Positions 1-8,202 of a DNA stretch of 64,000 nucleotides are shown here, piece after piece. Made by a program: the position numbers and the translations under genes. The number at the start of each line of letters is the position of its first letter. The first letter of the stretch is position 1. The notes under the pieces were generated by a model that was not told the DNA's origin, did no database searches, and saw nothing but the letters and a program-made list of their open reading frames with translations. The stretch is from Denitromonas sp. (GTDB lineage Bacteria; Pseudomonadota; Gammaproteobacteria; Burkholderiales; Rhodocyclaceae), in NCBI RefSeq assembly GCF_034676725.1, contig NZ_JAUCBR010000004.1, forward strand, positions 883,501 to 947,500, written 5' to 3'.

Positions 1-204
1 GAGATCCTGCGCGAGCTGCTGCGCGAAGCGCGCCAGTACAACGCGCGCGAGTTCCGCGTGCTGGCCGCGCCGAATGTCTGCGACCTGTTCCTCGACGAAG
101 AGTCGCAGTCGCTGGCCATGCTGTCGGACTTCATCGACAAGACCATCTCCCTGCACCCGGAAGCGAGCTACACCCAGGAGCAGTACGACATTGTTCTGCT
201 CTGA
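1..204 (+). CDS. rng: Ribonuclease G, C-terminal end (partial)
   Basis: The first reading frame is open from the window edge and ends at TGA 202-204, giving 67 residues. The segment contains REFRVLAAPNVCDLFLDEE and ends in QEQYDIVLL, which matches the C-terminus of RNase E/G family proteins of the RNase G type. RNase G is a cytoplasmic endoribonuclease for 16S rRNA 5' maturation and mRNA turnover. The S1 and catalytic domains lie outside the window. The ending directly after the DNase-like core, with no RNase E scaffold tail, favours RNase G. Confidence 0.85.
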   Translation, partial: EILRELLREARQYNAREFRVLAAPNVCDLFLDEESQSLAMLSDFIDKTISLHPEASYTQEQYDIVLL

Positions 205-949
205 AGAGACCAGCGAGCAGCGCGCCGACCGCATCGTCCCGCGGCCCCAGCGGCACGGTCGCCACACCCCGGAAGTGCACCGCTCGCACCGCGCCGGCTG
301 GCTGCGCGCGGCGGTGCTCGGCGCCAATGACGGCATCGTCTCCACCGCCAGCCTGATGCTCGGGGTGGCCGCCGCCGACGCCGGCCGCAGCGCCCTGCTG
401 ATCTCCGGCATCGCCGCGCTGGTGGCCGGCGCCATGTCGATGGCCGCGGGCGAATATGTGTCGGTCAGCTCCCAGGCCGACACCGAACAGGCCGACCTGC
501 GCCGCGAGCGCGCCGAACTGGACGCCCACCCAATCTACGAACACCAGGAACTGGCCGCCATCTACATCGGGCGCGGCCTCAGCCCCGAGCTGGCCGATCA
601 GGTCGCCCGCCAGCTGATGGCACACGACGCCCTCGGCGCCCATGCGCGCGACGAACTGGGCATTACCGACACGCTCAGCGCCAATCCCATCCAGGCCGCG
701 CTGACCTCGGCCGCCACCTTCGCCGTCGGCGCCGCGCTACCGCTGGCCGCCGCCGTGCTCAGCCCGGCGGCCTGGCTGGTTCCGGTGGTGTCGGGCACCT
801 CGTTGGTGGTGCTCACCGCGCTGGGCGCGCTGGCGGCACAGGCCGGTGGCGCCCCGGTGCCCCGCGCCGCCGCACGGGTCGCGTTCTGGGGCGCGCTGGC
901 GATGGGACTCACCGCCGGCGTCGGCCACCTCTTCGGCACCGTGCTCTGA
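191..949 (+). CDS. VIT1/CCC1 family metal transporter
   Basis: This is an integral membrane protein of the VIT1/CCC1 family, whose members move Fe(II) or Mn(II). The diagnostic first helix reads GWLRAAVLGANDGIVSTASL, followed by AMSMAAGEYVSVSSQ. A cytoplasmic charged segment (ERAELDAHPIYEHQELAAIY) comes next, then three hydrophobic helices near the C-terminus. The start is uncertain. TTG 191 overlaps the rng stop and has AGGAG upstream, while GTG 275 starts just before HRSHRAGW. The gene is probably cotranscribed with rng or read from a promoter inside it. Metal specificity cannot be read from the sequence. Confidence 0.85.
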   Translation: MFCSEETSEQRADRIVPRPQRHGRHTPEVHRSHRAGWLRAAVLGANDGIVSTASLMLGVAAADAGRSALLISGIAALVAGAMSMAAGEYVSVSSQADTEQADLRRERAELDAHPIYEHQELAAIYIGRGLSPELADQVARQLMAHDALGAHARDELGITDTLSANPIQAALTSAATFAVGAALPLAAAVLSPAAWLVPVVSGTSLVVLTALGALAAQAGGAPVPRAAARVAFWGALAMGLTAGVGHLFGTVL

Positions 950-974
950 GGCGGGCTCGCGCGCCAGTCTCCCG

Positions 975-1133
975 CTAGATTTTCCCGAGCAGCCACAGCA
1001 CCAGCAGAATCACCAGCACCAAACCGAGCCCGCCGCTCGGTCCGTAACCCCAACCGCGGCTGTGGGGCCAGGTTGGAATCACACCGAGTAGCATCAGGAT
1101 CACCACAATCAACAACACTGTTCCTACCGACAT
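975..1133 (-). CDS. DUF3309 small membrane protein
   Basis: The 52-residue frame starts MSVGTVLLIVVILMLLGV and ends LVLVILLVLWLLGKI. Between them lies PTWPHSRGWGYGPSGG. Two hydrophobic helices around this W/G-rich loop are the hallmark of the DUF3309 family of small inner-membrane proteins. GAGGAGAG stands just before the ATG. Members commonly sit among stress and envelope genes, as here, but their function is unknown. Confidence 0.85.
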   Translation of the reverse strand: MSVGTVLLIVVILMLLGVIPTWPHSRGWGYGPSGGLGLVLVILLVLWLLGKI

Positions 1134-1211
1134 TTCACTCTCCTCGCCGTCCTTGCCACCCTGGCTTGGCGCTTTGTGAGCGCGAGGCCGGTGTCTGACC
1201 GGCCCCTTCGC

Positions 1212-1526
1212 TTACTTGACCAGCATGTCATTCTTGACCGACGTCACGCCCGCCACGGCGCGCGTCACCTCAACCGCCCGCTTGACCGCGGCCCCCGAGC
1301 TCACGAAGCCGCTCAGCTGAACGACGCCCTTGAAGGTCTCCACGTTGATCTCGGCTGACTTGAGCATCGGATCGCCCAGAATCGCCACTTTCACCTTGGA
1401 GGTGACGACGCTGTCGTCAATGTATTCGCCCGTACCTTCCTGTCTCGGCGTGGAGCTACAGCCCACCGAGCTGAGCGCGGCGGTAGCCAGGAAGATGATT
1501 GTCAGATAAGTGCCGATACGATTCAT
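1212..1526 (-). CDS. BON-domain lipoprotein
   Basis: The 104-residue protein has a lipoprotein signal peptide ending in SSVGC, so Cys23 or thereabouts should be lipidated. It is followed by one BON domain (IDDSVVTSKVKVAILGDP, then INVETFKGVVQLSGFV). BON domains bind phospholipid and occur in the OsmY family, which protects the envelope during osmotic stress. The chosen ATG follows a good GAAGGAG site; an upstream in-frame extension lacks one. The lone domain makes it shorter than OsmY itself. Confidence 0.85.
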   Translation of the reverse strand: MNRIGTYLTIIFLATAALSSVGCSSTPRQEGTGEYIDDSVVTSKVKVAILGDPMLKSAEINVETFKGVVQLSGFVSSGAAVKRAVEVTRAVAGVTSVKNDMLVK

Positions 1527-1742
1527 GATGTGTTCTCCTTCACGGAATGAAACCGCAGCGCTTGGCTCGGCAAACACCGCACACGCGCCGGCTTCTGCTG
1601 CGATCGAGCGCATCGCGGGGTCGGTGCCGGGCCTCCGCCCGCTGCTCGTCCCTCTGATGGCGACCTGACAACAGCATGGGCGCCGACCGCCGCCGCATCG
1701 GTGCGGTAGCGAACATCTCGACGCCGCTGGCCAACGAGGCAG

Positions 1743-2003
1743 TCAGCTCGACCGGGAGGTATTGCGCCGGACCCGCAGGATGCCCTCCCATCGGCACGCC
1801 ATATCCTGGCAACGATAGCGGCGCACCGACAAAACCAGGCTCAGGCAGCGATCTTCCAGCCGGCGTGGAATCCGGCTGAGCGCGCCGTGGCAGCGCGGAC
1901 AGTCATGCCCTCGCCCGTCCCGCGGCGTGGGCGCCGCGCGGGCGTCGGCGGGCGAGCGCGAGCCCTCGCGTTCAGGGTCGAACGAAGCGCTGACTGGCAT
2001 CAT
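1743..2003 (-). CDS. Small CxxC zinc-ribbon-like protein
   Basis: The frame encodes 86 residues with a CPRCHGALSRIPRR motif and a second cysteine pair (RYRCQDMACRWEG) about 20 residues later. This is the spacing of a four-cysteine zinc ribbon, and similar short proteins with an IPRR..D linker are common in Betaproteobacteria. The N-terminal 30 residues are low in complexity and the start has no clear ribosome-binding site, so a later start is possible. Function is unknown. Confidence 0.5.
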   Translation of the reverse strand: MMPVSASFDPEREGSRSPADARAAPTPRDGRGHDCPRCHGALSRIPRRLEDRCLSLVLSVRRYRCQDMACRWEGILRVRRNTSRSS

Positions 2004-2445
2004 GCGCGGCCGCCGCGACGGGGTCGGCCGCGGGGCTGTCGTGTTCGGGTTGCGCCGCCCCTGGCGTGCGATCAGCTTCGCCCTGGCCGCTGCCGTCGGC
2101 TGGCGAGCGCTTGAACGGTCGCAAGAACCCTCGTGATACGGGCTGTTTCATGTCAATCCTTTGATGGGTGCCGGCGCGGACCAGCGCCTGGCCGCGCGCG
2201 CAACGGTGTCCTTTCGCTCGCCCCCCCCGTTTGGCAGCGGCAAGCCCCACCACACACCCTAGCGATACGCGGCGCGGCGATCTGTGCGATGTCGTACATA
2301 GGCGCGGCGCGCACGGGCACGACAGCGGGCTGTGTACGCGAGCGCACAGACGGCGTGCCCGCGCCCGCGCGATCGTCAGGCTTGAGATGGCCTTGCCGCA
2401 CGCAGCAGTGGCGCCCGGCGTCGCCCTGCTCGAGGAGAACCACAA
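2004..2445. other. Intergenic region upstream of the desaturase gene
   Basis: About 440 bases hold no convincing gene on either strand. Open frames here give arginine- and alanine-rich translations typical of noncoding GC-rich DNA. The right end supplies the desaturase ribosome-binding site (GAGGAG, 2432-2437). Confidence 0.5.
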
Positions 2446-3649
2446 ATGATCTTCCCGGTTTTTGATCTGCCCTGGTGGGGGCTGGTGCTGGCCACGCTCG
2501 GCTTGACCCAGCTCACCATCTTCTCGGTCACGATCTTTCTGCACCGCCACCAGGCCCATCGCGCCCTGACGCTGCATCCGGCCGTCAGCCATGCCTTCCG
2601 CCTGTGGTTGTGGCTGAGCACCGGCATGGTCACTCGCGAATGGGTGGCCATTCACCGCAAGCACCACGCCACCACCGAGACGGCCGACGACCCCCACAGC
2701 CCGCAGATTCACGGCATCCGCAAGGTGCTGTTCGAGGGCGCCGAGCTCTACCGGGAAGAGAGCCGCTGTGCCGCAACACGCGAAAAATACGGCCACCATA
2801 CGCCGGATGACTGGATCGAGCGCCATCTGTACGCCCGCCACAGCCAGCTCGGCATCGGCCTCATGCTGATCGTTCGACCTGCTCCTGTTCGGCCCGATCG
2901 GGCTGACGATCTGGGCGGTGCAGATGCTGTGGATTCCCTTCTTTGCCGCCGGTGTGATCAACGGCGTCGGCCACTACTGGGGCTATCGCAACTTTGCCGC
3001 CAGCGACGCCTCGCGCAACATCGTGCCGTGGGGCATCCTGGTCGGCGGCGAAGAACTGCACAACAACCACCATGCCTATATCAGCTCGGCGAAATTCTCG
3101 ATTCGGTGGTGGGAGTTCGACAGCGGCTGGGCGCTCATCCGCCTGCTCGAACTGCTCGGCCTGGCCCGGGTGCGCCGGCTGGCGCCGCGAATCCGCTACA
3201 ACACGGCCAAACAGCACTGCGATGCCAGCACCCTGGCATCGGTGCTGACCCACCGCTTCGACGTCCTGGCCGGCTTCGCCCGCGCCGTCGGCGGCCTGTC
3301 GCGCGATGCGCTGCGCCCCATCGAGTCCGGGGCCAGCCCCCCGACGGCCCGCGACACCACCTTGCGGAACGCGGTCACACATTGGCTGTGGGGCTGCGCC
3401 GGCACGCTGCCCGAAGCGGAGCGTCGCGCGCTCGAAGACGCCCTGGCGGCCAGTGCCGTGCTGCGCACCCTGCATGGCCTGCGTCAGGATCTGGCCGCCC
3501 TGTGGCGCCGCTCCGACGCCTCAGCGGTGCAATTGACCGCCCAGCTCGAGCGCTGGTGTCAGCGCGCCGAGACCAGCGGCCTCACGGCGCTGCAGGACTT
3601 CTCGCGGACGCTGCGCAGCTACGAGTCTGCCCCCGCCCGGCCGGAATAA
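2446..3649 (+). pseudogene. Acyl-CoA/fatty acid desaturase, one-base frameshift
   Basis: This is a membrane delta-9-type desaturase with all three histidine boxes: HRHQAHRA and HRKHHAT in the first frame, HNNHHAY in the second. The first frame runs through GIGLMLIV. The family sequence then continues in another frame as DLLLFGPIGLTIWAVQMLW. One extra base at about 2872-2875 (ATCGTTCGAC where ATCGTCGAC would keep frame) explains the switch. Removing it gives about 400 residues, the normal length. The product would desaturate acyl chains in the inner membrane. Either a real null allele or a sequencing error is possible. Confidence 0.85.
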
Positions 3650-3695
3650 GCGCCACGGCGGGCCGGATGCCGATACCGGCCCGACGCCGCGCAAC

Positions 3696-3986
3696 TCATT
3701 TTTTCTTGACCGTCCGGAGTCGCTCGGTCATCTCCTTCAGAGCCTCCCAGGCGGCGTCCGTCCTGGCCTGGAGCGCCTCCCAGTTCTCATCGTTCGCCTG
3801 TCGCAGCTCGGCCAGATGCGCCAGGGCCTCCTTGCGCTGGGTGTGGAGCGATTCGATATTCGTTTCGTATTGCTGCTTCACCCGTACCTCCCATTGCTCG
3901 GCCTCGGCCAGGAGCGGTTCGATCTTCTCCTTCCATTCGCCCAACTGCTTTTCCATCTGGGCCAGATAGGTTTCTCGCTTGCTCAT
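3696..3986 (-). CDS. Small coiled-coil protein
   Basis: The 96-residue protein is almost entirely charged helix (MSKRETYLAQMEKQLGEWKE at the start, ending in RLRTVKKK). It has no cysteine, signal peptide or membrane segment. An AGAAGGAG site lies just before the ATG. The heptad-like pattern of Leu, Ala and Trp suggests a coiled coil. Small proteins of this kind occur in stress clusters; no function is assigned. Confidence 0.7.
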   Translation of the reverse strand: MSKRETYLAQMEKQLGEWKEKIEPLLAEAEQWEVRVKQQYETNIESLHTQRKEALAHLAELRQANDENWEALQARTDAAWEALKEMTERLRTVKKK

Positions 3987-4113
3987 CTGAGCACTCCTTC
4001 TCATCGGGTTGCCGTCGCGGCATGCCGACAGGTCGGCCAGGCGCGACAACGAACATTCAGCGTGGCAACACCGCGGGCGTCGGTCTGTTCGCTCGCGAAC
4101 ATAGCGCCGACAC

Positions 4114-4140
4114 AATAAAAAACCCTCGCCAGGCGAGGGC
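4114..4140 (-). terminator. Rho-independent terminator of the PRC-barrel gene
   Basis: Read on the minus strand, CCCTCGCC and GGCGAGGG pair around a short loop and are followed by TTTTTTATT. It lies 37 bases beyond the stop of the PRC-barrel gene. Confidence 0.85.
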
Positions 4141-4176
4141 TCCGTCCGTCCCGGCACAAAGCCGGGCACGACGCTG

Positions 4177-4575
4177 TTACATCGGCCGGGTGACGGTCGT
4201 CGGCCGTTCCGTGCCGGTGCCATAGTAGGCATGGATGTTTTTCTCCCATGCCGCATCGGCCATGTCCGGCCAGTGATCCTTGTCGAAGCCCGGCGCATCC
4301 TTGAAGCGCGCCACATCGCCATCGAGCTTGAAGCGCTTGTTCGCGCTGTCGAGCGAGAAGGCACGCCACGGTACGGCAAACAGCTTTTCGCCCATGCCGA
4401 GGAAGCCACCGAACGACAGTACGGCGTAATTCACCGTACCCGTTGCGACGTCCAGCATCAGCTCCTTGATTTCGCCAAGCTTCTGGGCGTCCTTGCCATA
4501 GACATCGTCACCGATGATGGTGCCGGCACTGAGCATTCGCGGGGCAGTGTTGCTCGTTGTCGTTGCTGCTGTCAT
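4177..4575 (-). CDS. PRC-barrel domain protein
   Basis: The 132-residue soluble protein carries a PRC-barrel at residues 13-85 (GTIIGDDVYGKDAQKLGEIK, then NYAVLSFGGFLGMGEKLFAV). This is followed by a C-terminal tail with AWEKNIHAYYGTG. PRC-barrels are found in the photosynthetic reaction centre H subunit and RimM. Stand-alone versions like this often neighbour CsbD, BON and DUF3309 genes and are thought to be stress-related. No enzymatic residues are evident. Confidence 0.85.
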   Translation of the reverse strand: MTAATTTSNTAPRMLSAGTIIGDDVYGKDAQKLGEIKELMLDVATGTVNYAVLSFGGFLGMGEKLFAVPWRAFSLDSANKRFKLDGDVARFKDAPGFDKDHWPDMADAAWEKNIHAYYGTGTERPTTVTRPM

Positions 4576-4659
4576 TGTTCTCTCCTGCCGACTTGCATCG
4601 GCTCAAGGCCGCCCCCGGCGCAAACGCGATCGCGCATCCCACCGTGAGCGGCAAAATCC

Positions 4660-4845
4660 TTAGCTGGCCTTGGTCGCGTTCTTGAGATCGGCCTTCACGT
4701 CACCCGCAATGGCCTGGGCCTTGCCGGTGACCTGATCGATCTTGCCTTTTTGTTCAAGGTCCTTATTGCCGACAATCTTCCCGGCGACTTCCTCCACTTT
4801 GCCTTTCGCGGCTTCGGCGCGGCCCTGCACTTGATATTTGTTCAT
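4660..4845 (-). CDS. CsbD family stress protein
   Basis: The 61-residue hydrophilic protein begins MNKYQVQGRAEAAKGKVEEV and continues with AGKIVGNKDLEQKGKIDQV. This is the two-repeat CsbD pattern (GK.KE..GK). CsbD-like proteins are small, abundant, helical general-stress proteins of unknown mechanism. The ATG follows a GAGGAGT site. The gene is transcribed in the same direction as its PRC-barrel neighbour. Confidence 0.9.
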   Translation of the reverse strand: MNKYQVQGRAEAAKGKVEEVAGKIVGNKDLEQKGKIDQVTGKAQAIAGDVKADLKNATKAS

Positions 4846-4986
4846 GCTGTACTCCTCGGTGCTGCTCGGTGGCACGGAGGTCTGCAGCGCCCGCTTCCGG
4901 GGGTCAGACCTGCCACGCTTCAAGACTATCGATTCGGTCCATCTCCGTCTGTGCGCCAGCACTCATTGCCCCCCCACCGGAGCGCA

Positions 4987-5013
4987 AAAGCCCCGGCACA
5001 ACCTGCACCGGGG
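4987..5013 (-). terminator. Probable terminator of the glycine-zipper gene
   Basis: On the minus strand CCCCGG and CCGGGG form a stem followed by CTTTTG. It lies 34 bases past the stop of the lipoprotein gene. The T tract is short. Confidence 0.55.
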
Positions 5014-5046
5014 CGACGGGGCGCAAAGCCCCCAATGTGATCCATT

Positions 5047-5262
5047 CTATTTCGTGACTTCGTGGCCGATGATCCCGCCAACGGCGGCGCCGCCAATCGT
5101 GCCCGCCGTGCTGCCGCCGGTCAGGACCGCTCCGCCGATCGCACCAACACCGGCCCCGATGGCCGTGTTTTGCCCCTGTCGGGACATCCCGCTGCATCCA
5201 CCGGTACCGAGCACTATCGTGCCCGCCATCACGGCCAGCAGCATACCTCTCAGAACGCTCAT
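5047..5262 (-). CDS. Glycine-zipper lipoprotein
   Basis: The 71-residue protein starts MSVLRGMLLAVMAGTIVLG and has the lipobox LGTGGC. A glycine-zipper stretch follows (AIGAGVGAIGGAVLTGG, then GTIGGAAVGGIIGHEVTK). Glycine zippers pack tightly in membranes, as in OmpA/SlyB-like and Pcp-type outer-membrane lipoproteins. The start with a short lipoprotein signal was preferred over a longer in-frame start. The gene likely belongs to the envelope-stress islet. Confidence 0.8.
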   Translation of the reverse strand: MSVLRGMLLAVMAGTIVLGTGGCSGMSRQGQNTAIGAGVGAIGGAVLTGGSTAGTIGGAAVGGIIGHEVTK

Positions 5263-5538
5263 GACATCACCTCGCAAACAGACCTCCGACATCAAGCGAT
5301 GTCGGCCGGATCCGAGGATGCCTGCCATGGGCATCGGGTTGTCATCGCTTTCAATCCCCCGTCCTGCGCATTGTCCCCGGATGCTTCAAGCCTATGGCAG
5401 TACCCCGTGCCGATCTGTCTGCTGGCAGACACTCTGCCGACTCACGTCGCGGCGCTCCCGCCAATCCCACTTGATCGCGCATGGGCACACTCACGTCTAT
5501 ACTGAAACCGCTCGCCAATTAATCTGGATCACCGTTAG

Positions 5539-6201
5539 ATGGCCGATGCCACACCTCATCCCCGCCAAAACCACCTCCTCGCCGCGTTGCCAGCGGCTGA
5601 CGCCGAACGCATCTTCCCGCAACTCGAATATGTGCCCCTGCCGCTTGGCCAGGCGCTCTACGAATCGGGCGCCCAGATGCGCCACGTCTATTTCCCGACC
5701 ACCTCGATCGTCTCCTTGCTCTATGTACTCGAAGACGGCGCCTCGGCGGAGATTGCCGTCGTCGGCAACGAGGGCATCGTCGGCGTCTCCCTCTTCATGG
5801 GCGGCGAAACCACGCCCAGCCGGGCCGTGGTCCAGAGCGCCGGACACGCCTACCGCTGGCCCGGCCAGGCACTGAAGAACGAGTTCTATCTCGCCGGCCC
5901 CATGCAGCGACTGCTGCTGCGCTACACCCAGACGCTGATGACCCAGATGGCGCAGACCGCGGTGTGCAACCGCCACCACTCGCTCGACCAGCAGTTCTGC
6001 CGCTGGTTGCTGCTGTCGCTCGACCGCCTGTCCTCGAACGAATTGGAGATGACCCAGGAGCTGATCGCCAACATGCTCGGGGTGCGCCGCGAGGGCGTCA
6101 CCGAGGCCGCCGGCAACGTCCAGCGGGCCGGCCTGATCACCTACCAGCGCGGTCACATCACGGTGCTCGACCGCCTGCTGCCCTATTCGGACGTGTCGTA
6201 A
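5539..6201 (+). CDS. Crp/Fnr family transcriptional regulator
   Basis: The 220-residue protein has an N-terminal cyclic-nucleotide-binding-like beta roll (residues about 20-130). A C-terminal winged helix-turn-helix follows (MTQELIANMLGVRREGVTEA). It lacks the N-terminal cysteine cluster of Fnr, so oxygen sensing through an iron-sulfur cluster is unlikely, and the ligand is unknown. Related proteins often lie next to BON, CsbD and PRC-barrel genes, so it is a candidate regulator of the islet to its left and of the phasin to its right. Confidence 0.8.
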   Translation: MADATPHPRQNHLLAALPAADAERIFPQLEYVPLPLGQALYESGAQMRHVYFPTTSIVSLLYVLEDGASAEIAVVGNEGIVGVSLFMGGETTPSRAVVQSAGHAYRWPGQALKNEFYLAGPMQRLLLRYTQTLMTQMAQTAVCNRHHSLDQQFCRWLLLSLDRLSSNELEMTQELIANMLGVRREGVTEAAGNVQRAGLITYQRGHITVLDRLLPYSDVS

Positions 6202-6549
6202 CCGGCGCGCGCGCTCACGACCGATGACGGGATGGCGCTGCCCGGCAGCCCAGGCGCGCGTTCGGCTCGATTGAACCACGGCCCTGAACAGCGCCCGACT
6301 GCAGCGCCCCGGCGTACGCTGAGCGCCCCCACAGGATGGGTCGTGGGCGCACTGATCTCGCGCCAAGGGCCGGGCGGCCCCGTCCGTCATTGCACCAACA
6401 GGCCGCATTGACTCCTGCGGGGAAGGGGCCATACTCAGAGCGTTGCCGCAGTGCAGCAACCAAGCCGTCAAGCACGGCGCCGGTGACGTACAACGCGAGA
6501 ATCCCTGCGCAAGCGCCACCTCACGCACACGTTCCAAAAAGGGAACACC
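6202..6549. other. Intergenic region upstream of phasin
   Basis: No gene is supported in these 348 bases. The last 20 bases contain GTTCC (6531-6535) and GGAAC (6542-6546). They could form a small stem covering the AGGGAA ribosome-binding site of the phasin gene. Confidence 0.45.
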
Positions 6550-7041
6550 ATGTCCAACACACAACGCGACATCACCGTCGCATCCACGACCGCCGCCGTC
6601 GACGCATTCCTGGCGCTTTCGAGCGTTTACTGGACCAGCGTCGAAGACATCTCCGCACTGAACCTGAAGACAGCCCGCGAAACGCTCGACGACTATGCGT
6701 CGGCGGCCAAGGCCCTGTCGGCACCGGTCTCCGGCAAGGACTACAGCAAAGTGCTGTCGGGCCTCGGTCAGCCGATGTACGAAAAGGCGCTGGACCATTC
6801 GCGCAGCATGCGCGACATCATGACAAGGACCCAGCGCGAGATGTCCGCCGTGCTCACGAAGCAACTGGCTCGCCCGCCGGTGGCCTGGGCAGGCGCGGGC
6901 GACTGGAATGAGCTGTCAAGCCTGTTCGCCAAGGGCATTCAGCAATTCACGGCCCGTTCTGCCGAAAATTTTTCGGCCGCCTCCGACGCGACCGATAAAG
7001 TCATCGCCGCCACAACTTCAGCCGCGAAAAGGGCGGCCTGA
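6550..7041 (+). CDS. Phasin family protein
   Basis: The 163-residue helical protein matches the phasin family. An N-terminal amphipathic segment contains SVYWTSVEDISALNLKTARE, followed by a long helix ending AATTSAAKRAA. Phasins coat polyhydroxyalkanoate granules and control their size. No PHA synthase is in the window, so the genes would be unlinked. It stands alone between intergenic regions. Confidence 0.8.
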   Translation: MSNTQRDITVASTTAAVDAFLALSSVYWTSVEDISALNLKTARETLDDYASAAKALSAPVSGKDYSKVLSGLGQPMYEKALDHSRSMRDIMTRTQREMSAVLTKQLARPPVAWAGAGDWNELSSLFAKGIQQFTARSAENFSAASDATDKVIAATTSAAKRAA

Positions 7042-7141
7042 ACCCTGGCCATCCTCACAAGAAGGCCTCCCGGCCGCCCTGTGGTGACAGCCGCTAATAC
7101 CGTCCCGTGCGCTCCGCGCAACAGGTGACTGGCACAACAAG

Positions 7142-7178
7142 AAAGGGCCGCTTTCCAGCCACTGGAAAGCGGCCCTTT
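7142..7178. terminator. Strong bidirectional terminator
   Basis: A perfect 17-bp stem (AAAGGGCCGCTTTCCAG and its complement) encloses a 3-base loop. A flanks and T ends are short, but stem strength and position 100 bases past the phasin stop support termination. The 7042-7380 gap otherwise holds no gene. Confidence 0.75.
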
Positions 7179-7380
7179 CGTCGCCTGCCAGGCCGGGCGC
7201 CGTTCGACGCCGGTCCGCGCCCTGCAAAACCTGGCAACCTGCCACCACCGCCGTCATTTCGAGCCGCCCGCTGCCTGTGTTCGCTCGCAGACAGACCGCC
7301 GCGCACCCGCATGTACATCATCCACACAGCAACAAGCACCGTGCGCGTTGCCACCATCGACCGGCACAAGGAGACCAACC

Positions 7381-7698
7381 ATGCTGATCATCTTCAAATC
7401 CCCTGCCAGCGGCGACGTGATCACCCTCGAGAATGTGGGCAAGGACATGCTCGACGTGCTGCACAGGGATCGAAACGCCGCCAAAGGGATCGTCACGGTC
7501 GCGCAACTCCCAGACGCAATCGCGCGGGTACGCCAGGCGATCGATGCCGATATCGCCGCGCTCGCGGGCCAAGCCCCGAAGGACAACACCGAGGCCACCC
7601 CGGACGCAGACCTGTCCTTCCGCCAGCGTGGCCTGCCGCTGCTCGAGCTACTCAAACGCGCCCACGCGGAGCAGGCCCCCGTCACGTGGGGCGTCTAG
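7381..7698 (+). CDS. DUF1840 domain protein
   Basis: The 105-residue protein begins MLIIFKSPASGDVITLENVG and ends with LSFRQRGLPLLELLKRAH, the conserved pattern of the DUF1840 family found in beta- and gammaproteobacteria. It is small and soluble with no catalytic motif. The ATG follows GGAGACC. Function is unknown. Confidence 0.85.
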   Translation: MLIIFKSPASGDVITLENVGKDMLDVLHRDRNAAKGIVTVAQLPDAIARVRQAIDADIAALAGQAPKDNTEATPDADLSFRQRGLPLLELLKRAHAEQAPVTWGV

Positions 7699-7858
7699 CC
7701 TTCGGGCCGGCCGGCTGCCGAACGGATCGGCACGGCGCCGTTTACCGCATGCTGCCGAGATACCTTGGCGCGACGACGTCGCCAACGGTTTCCGGCGACG
7801 GATCGGCCTATACTGAACCAGCCACGGCAATTGGCCGAGGCATCCCGGGAGTACGATC

Positions 7859-7984
7859 ATGGGCAAGGCAAGACAAAGCAACAAGGAACAACGCAAGCAG
7901 CCGCTGTTGACCCCCAAGGAAAAGAAAGCCGCCAAGCAGGCCAAGAAGCACGCGGAAGACCACGTGCCGTTCTTGCCACACTGA
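7859..7984 (+). CDS. Small basic protein, 41 residues
   Basis: The frame reads MGKARQSNKEQRKQPLLTPK, then a Lys/Ala-rich helix, and ends HVPFLPH. A CGGGAG site precedes the ATG by 8 bases. Lysine-rich micro-proteins with SNKE near the N-terminus occur in Betaproteobacteria and may bind nucleic acid, but no function is established. The amino-acid makeup (17 charged residues) is unlike the arginine-rich noncoding frames nearby. Confidence 0.6.
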   Translation: MGKARQSNKEQRKQPLLTPKEKKAAKQAKKHAEDHVPFLPH

Positions 7985-8202
7985 CGCGCCGCCCGCCCCA
8001 CCTGACTTGGCGCTGGCCGCGCCAGGGCACGCACTCGGGCACGCCTGACCGCCCGCCATGGACGGTATCGGCACGCCGCTGCCAGCCTGCGCGCCAGGGG
8101 GATCCGTCGGCCCACATCCGGTAAACTGTCCGGCCGCCACCCCGGCGCACCACTGAAAAGACACGGCCCGCACGGACACCTGCGTGCCCCGCCCTCGACC
8201 CC

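Noticed and set aside
2133..2465. Open frames between the zinc-ribbon gene and the desaturase
   Set aside because: Translations are Arg/Ala/Pro-rich with no domain or ribosome-binding site.
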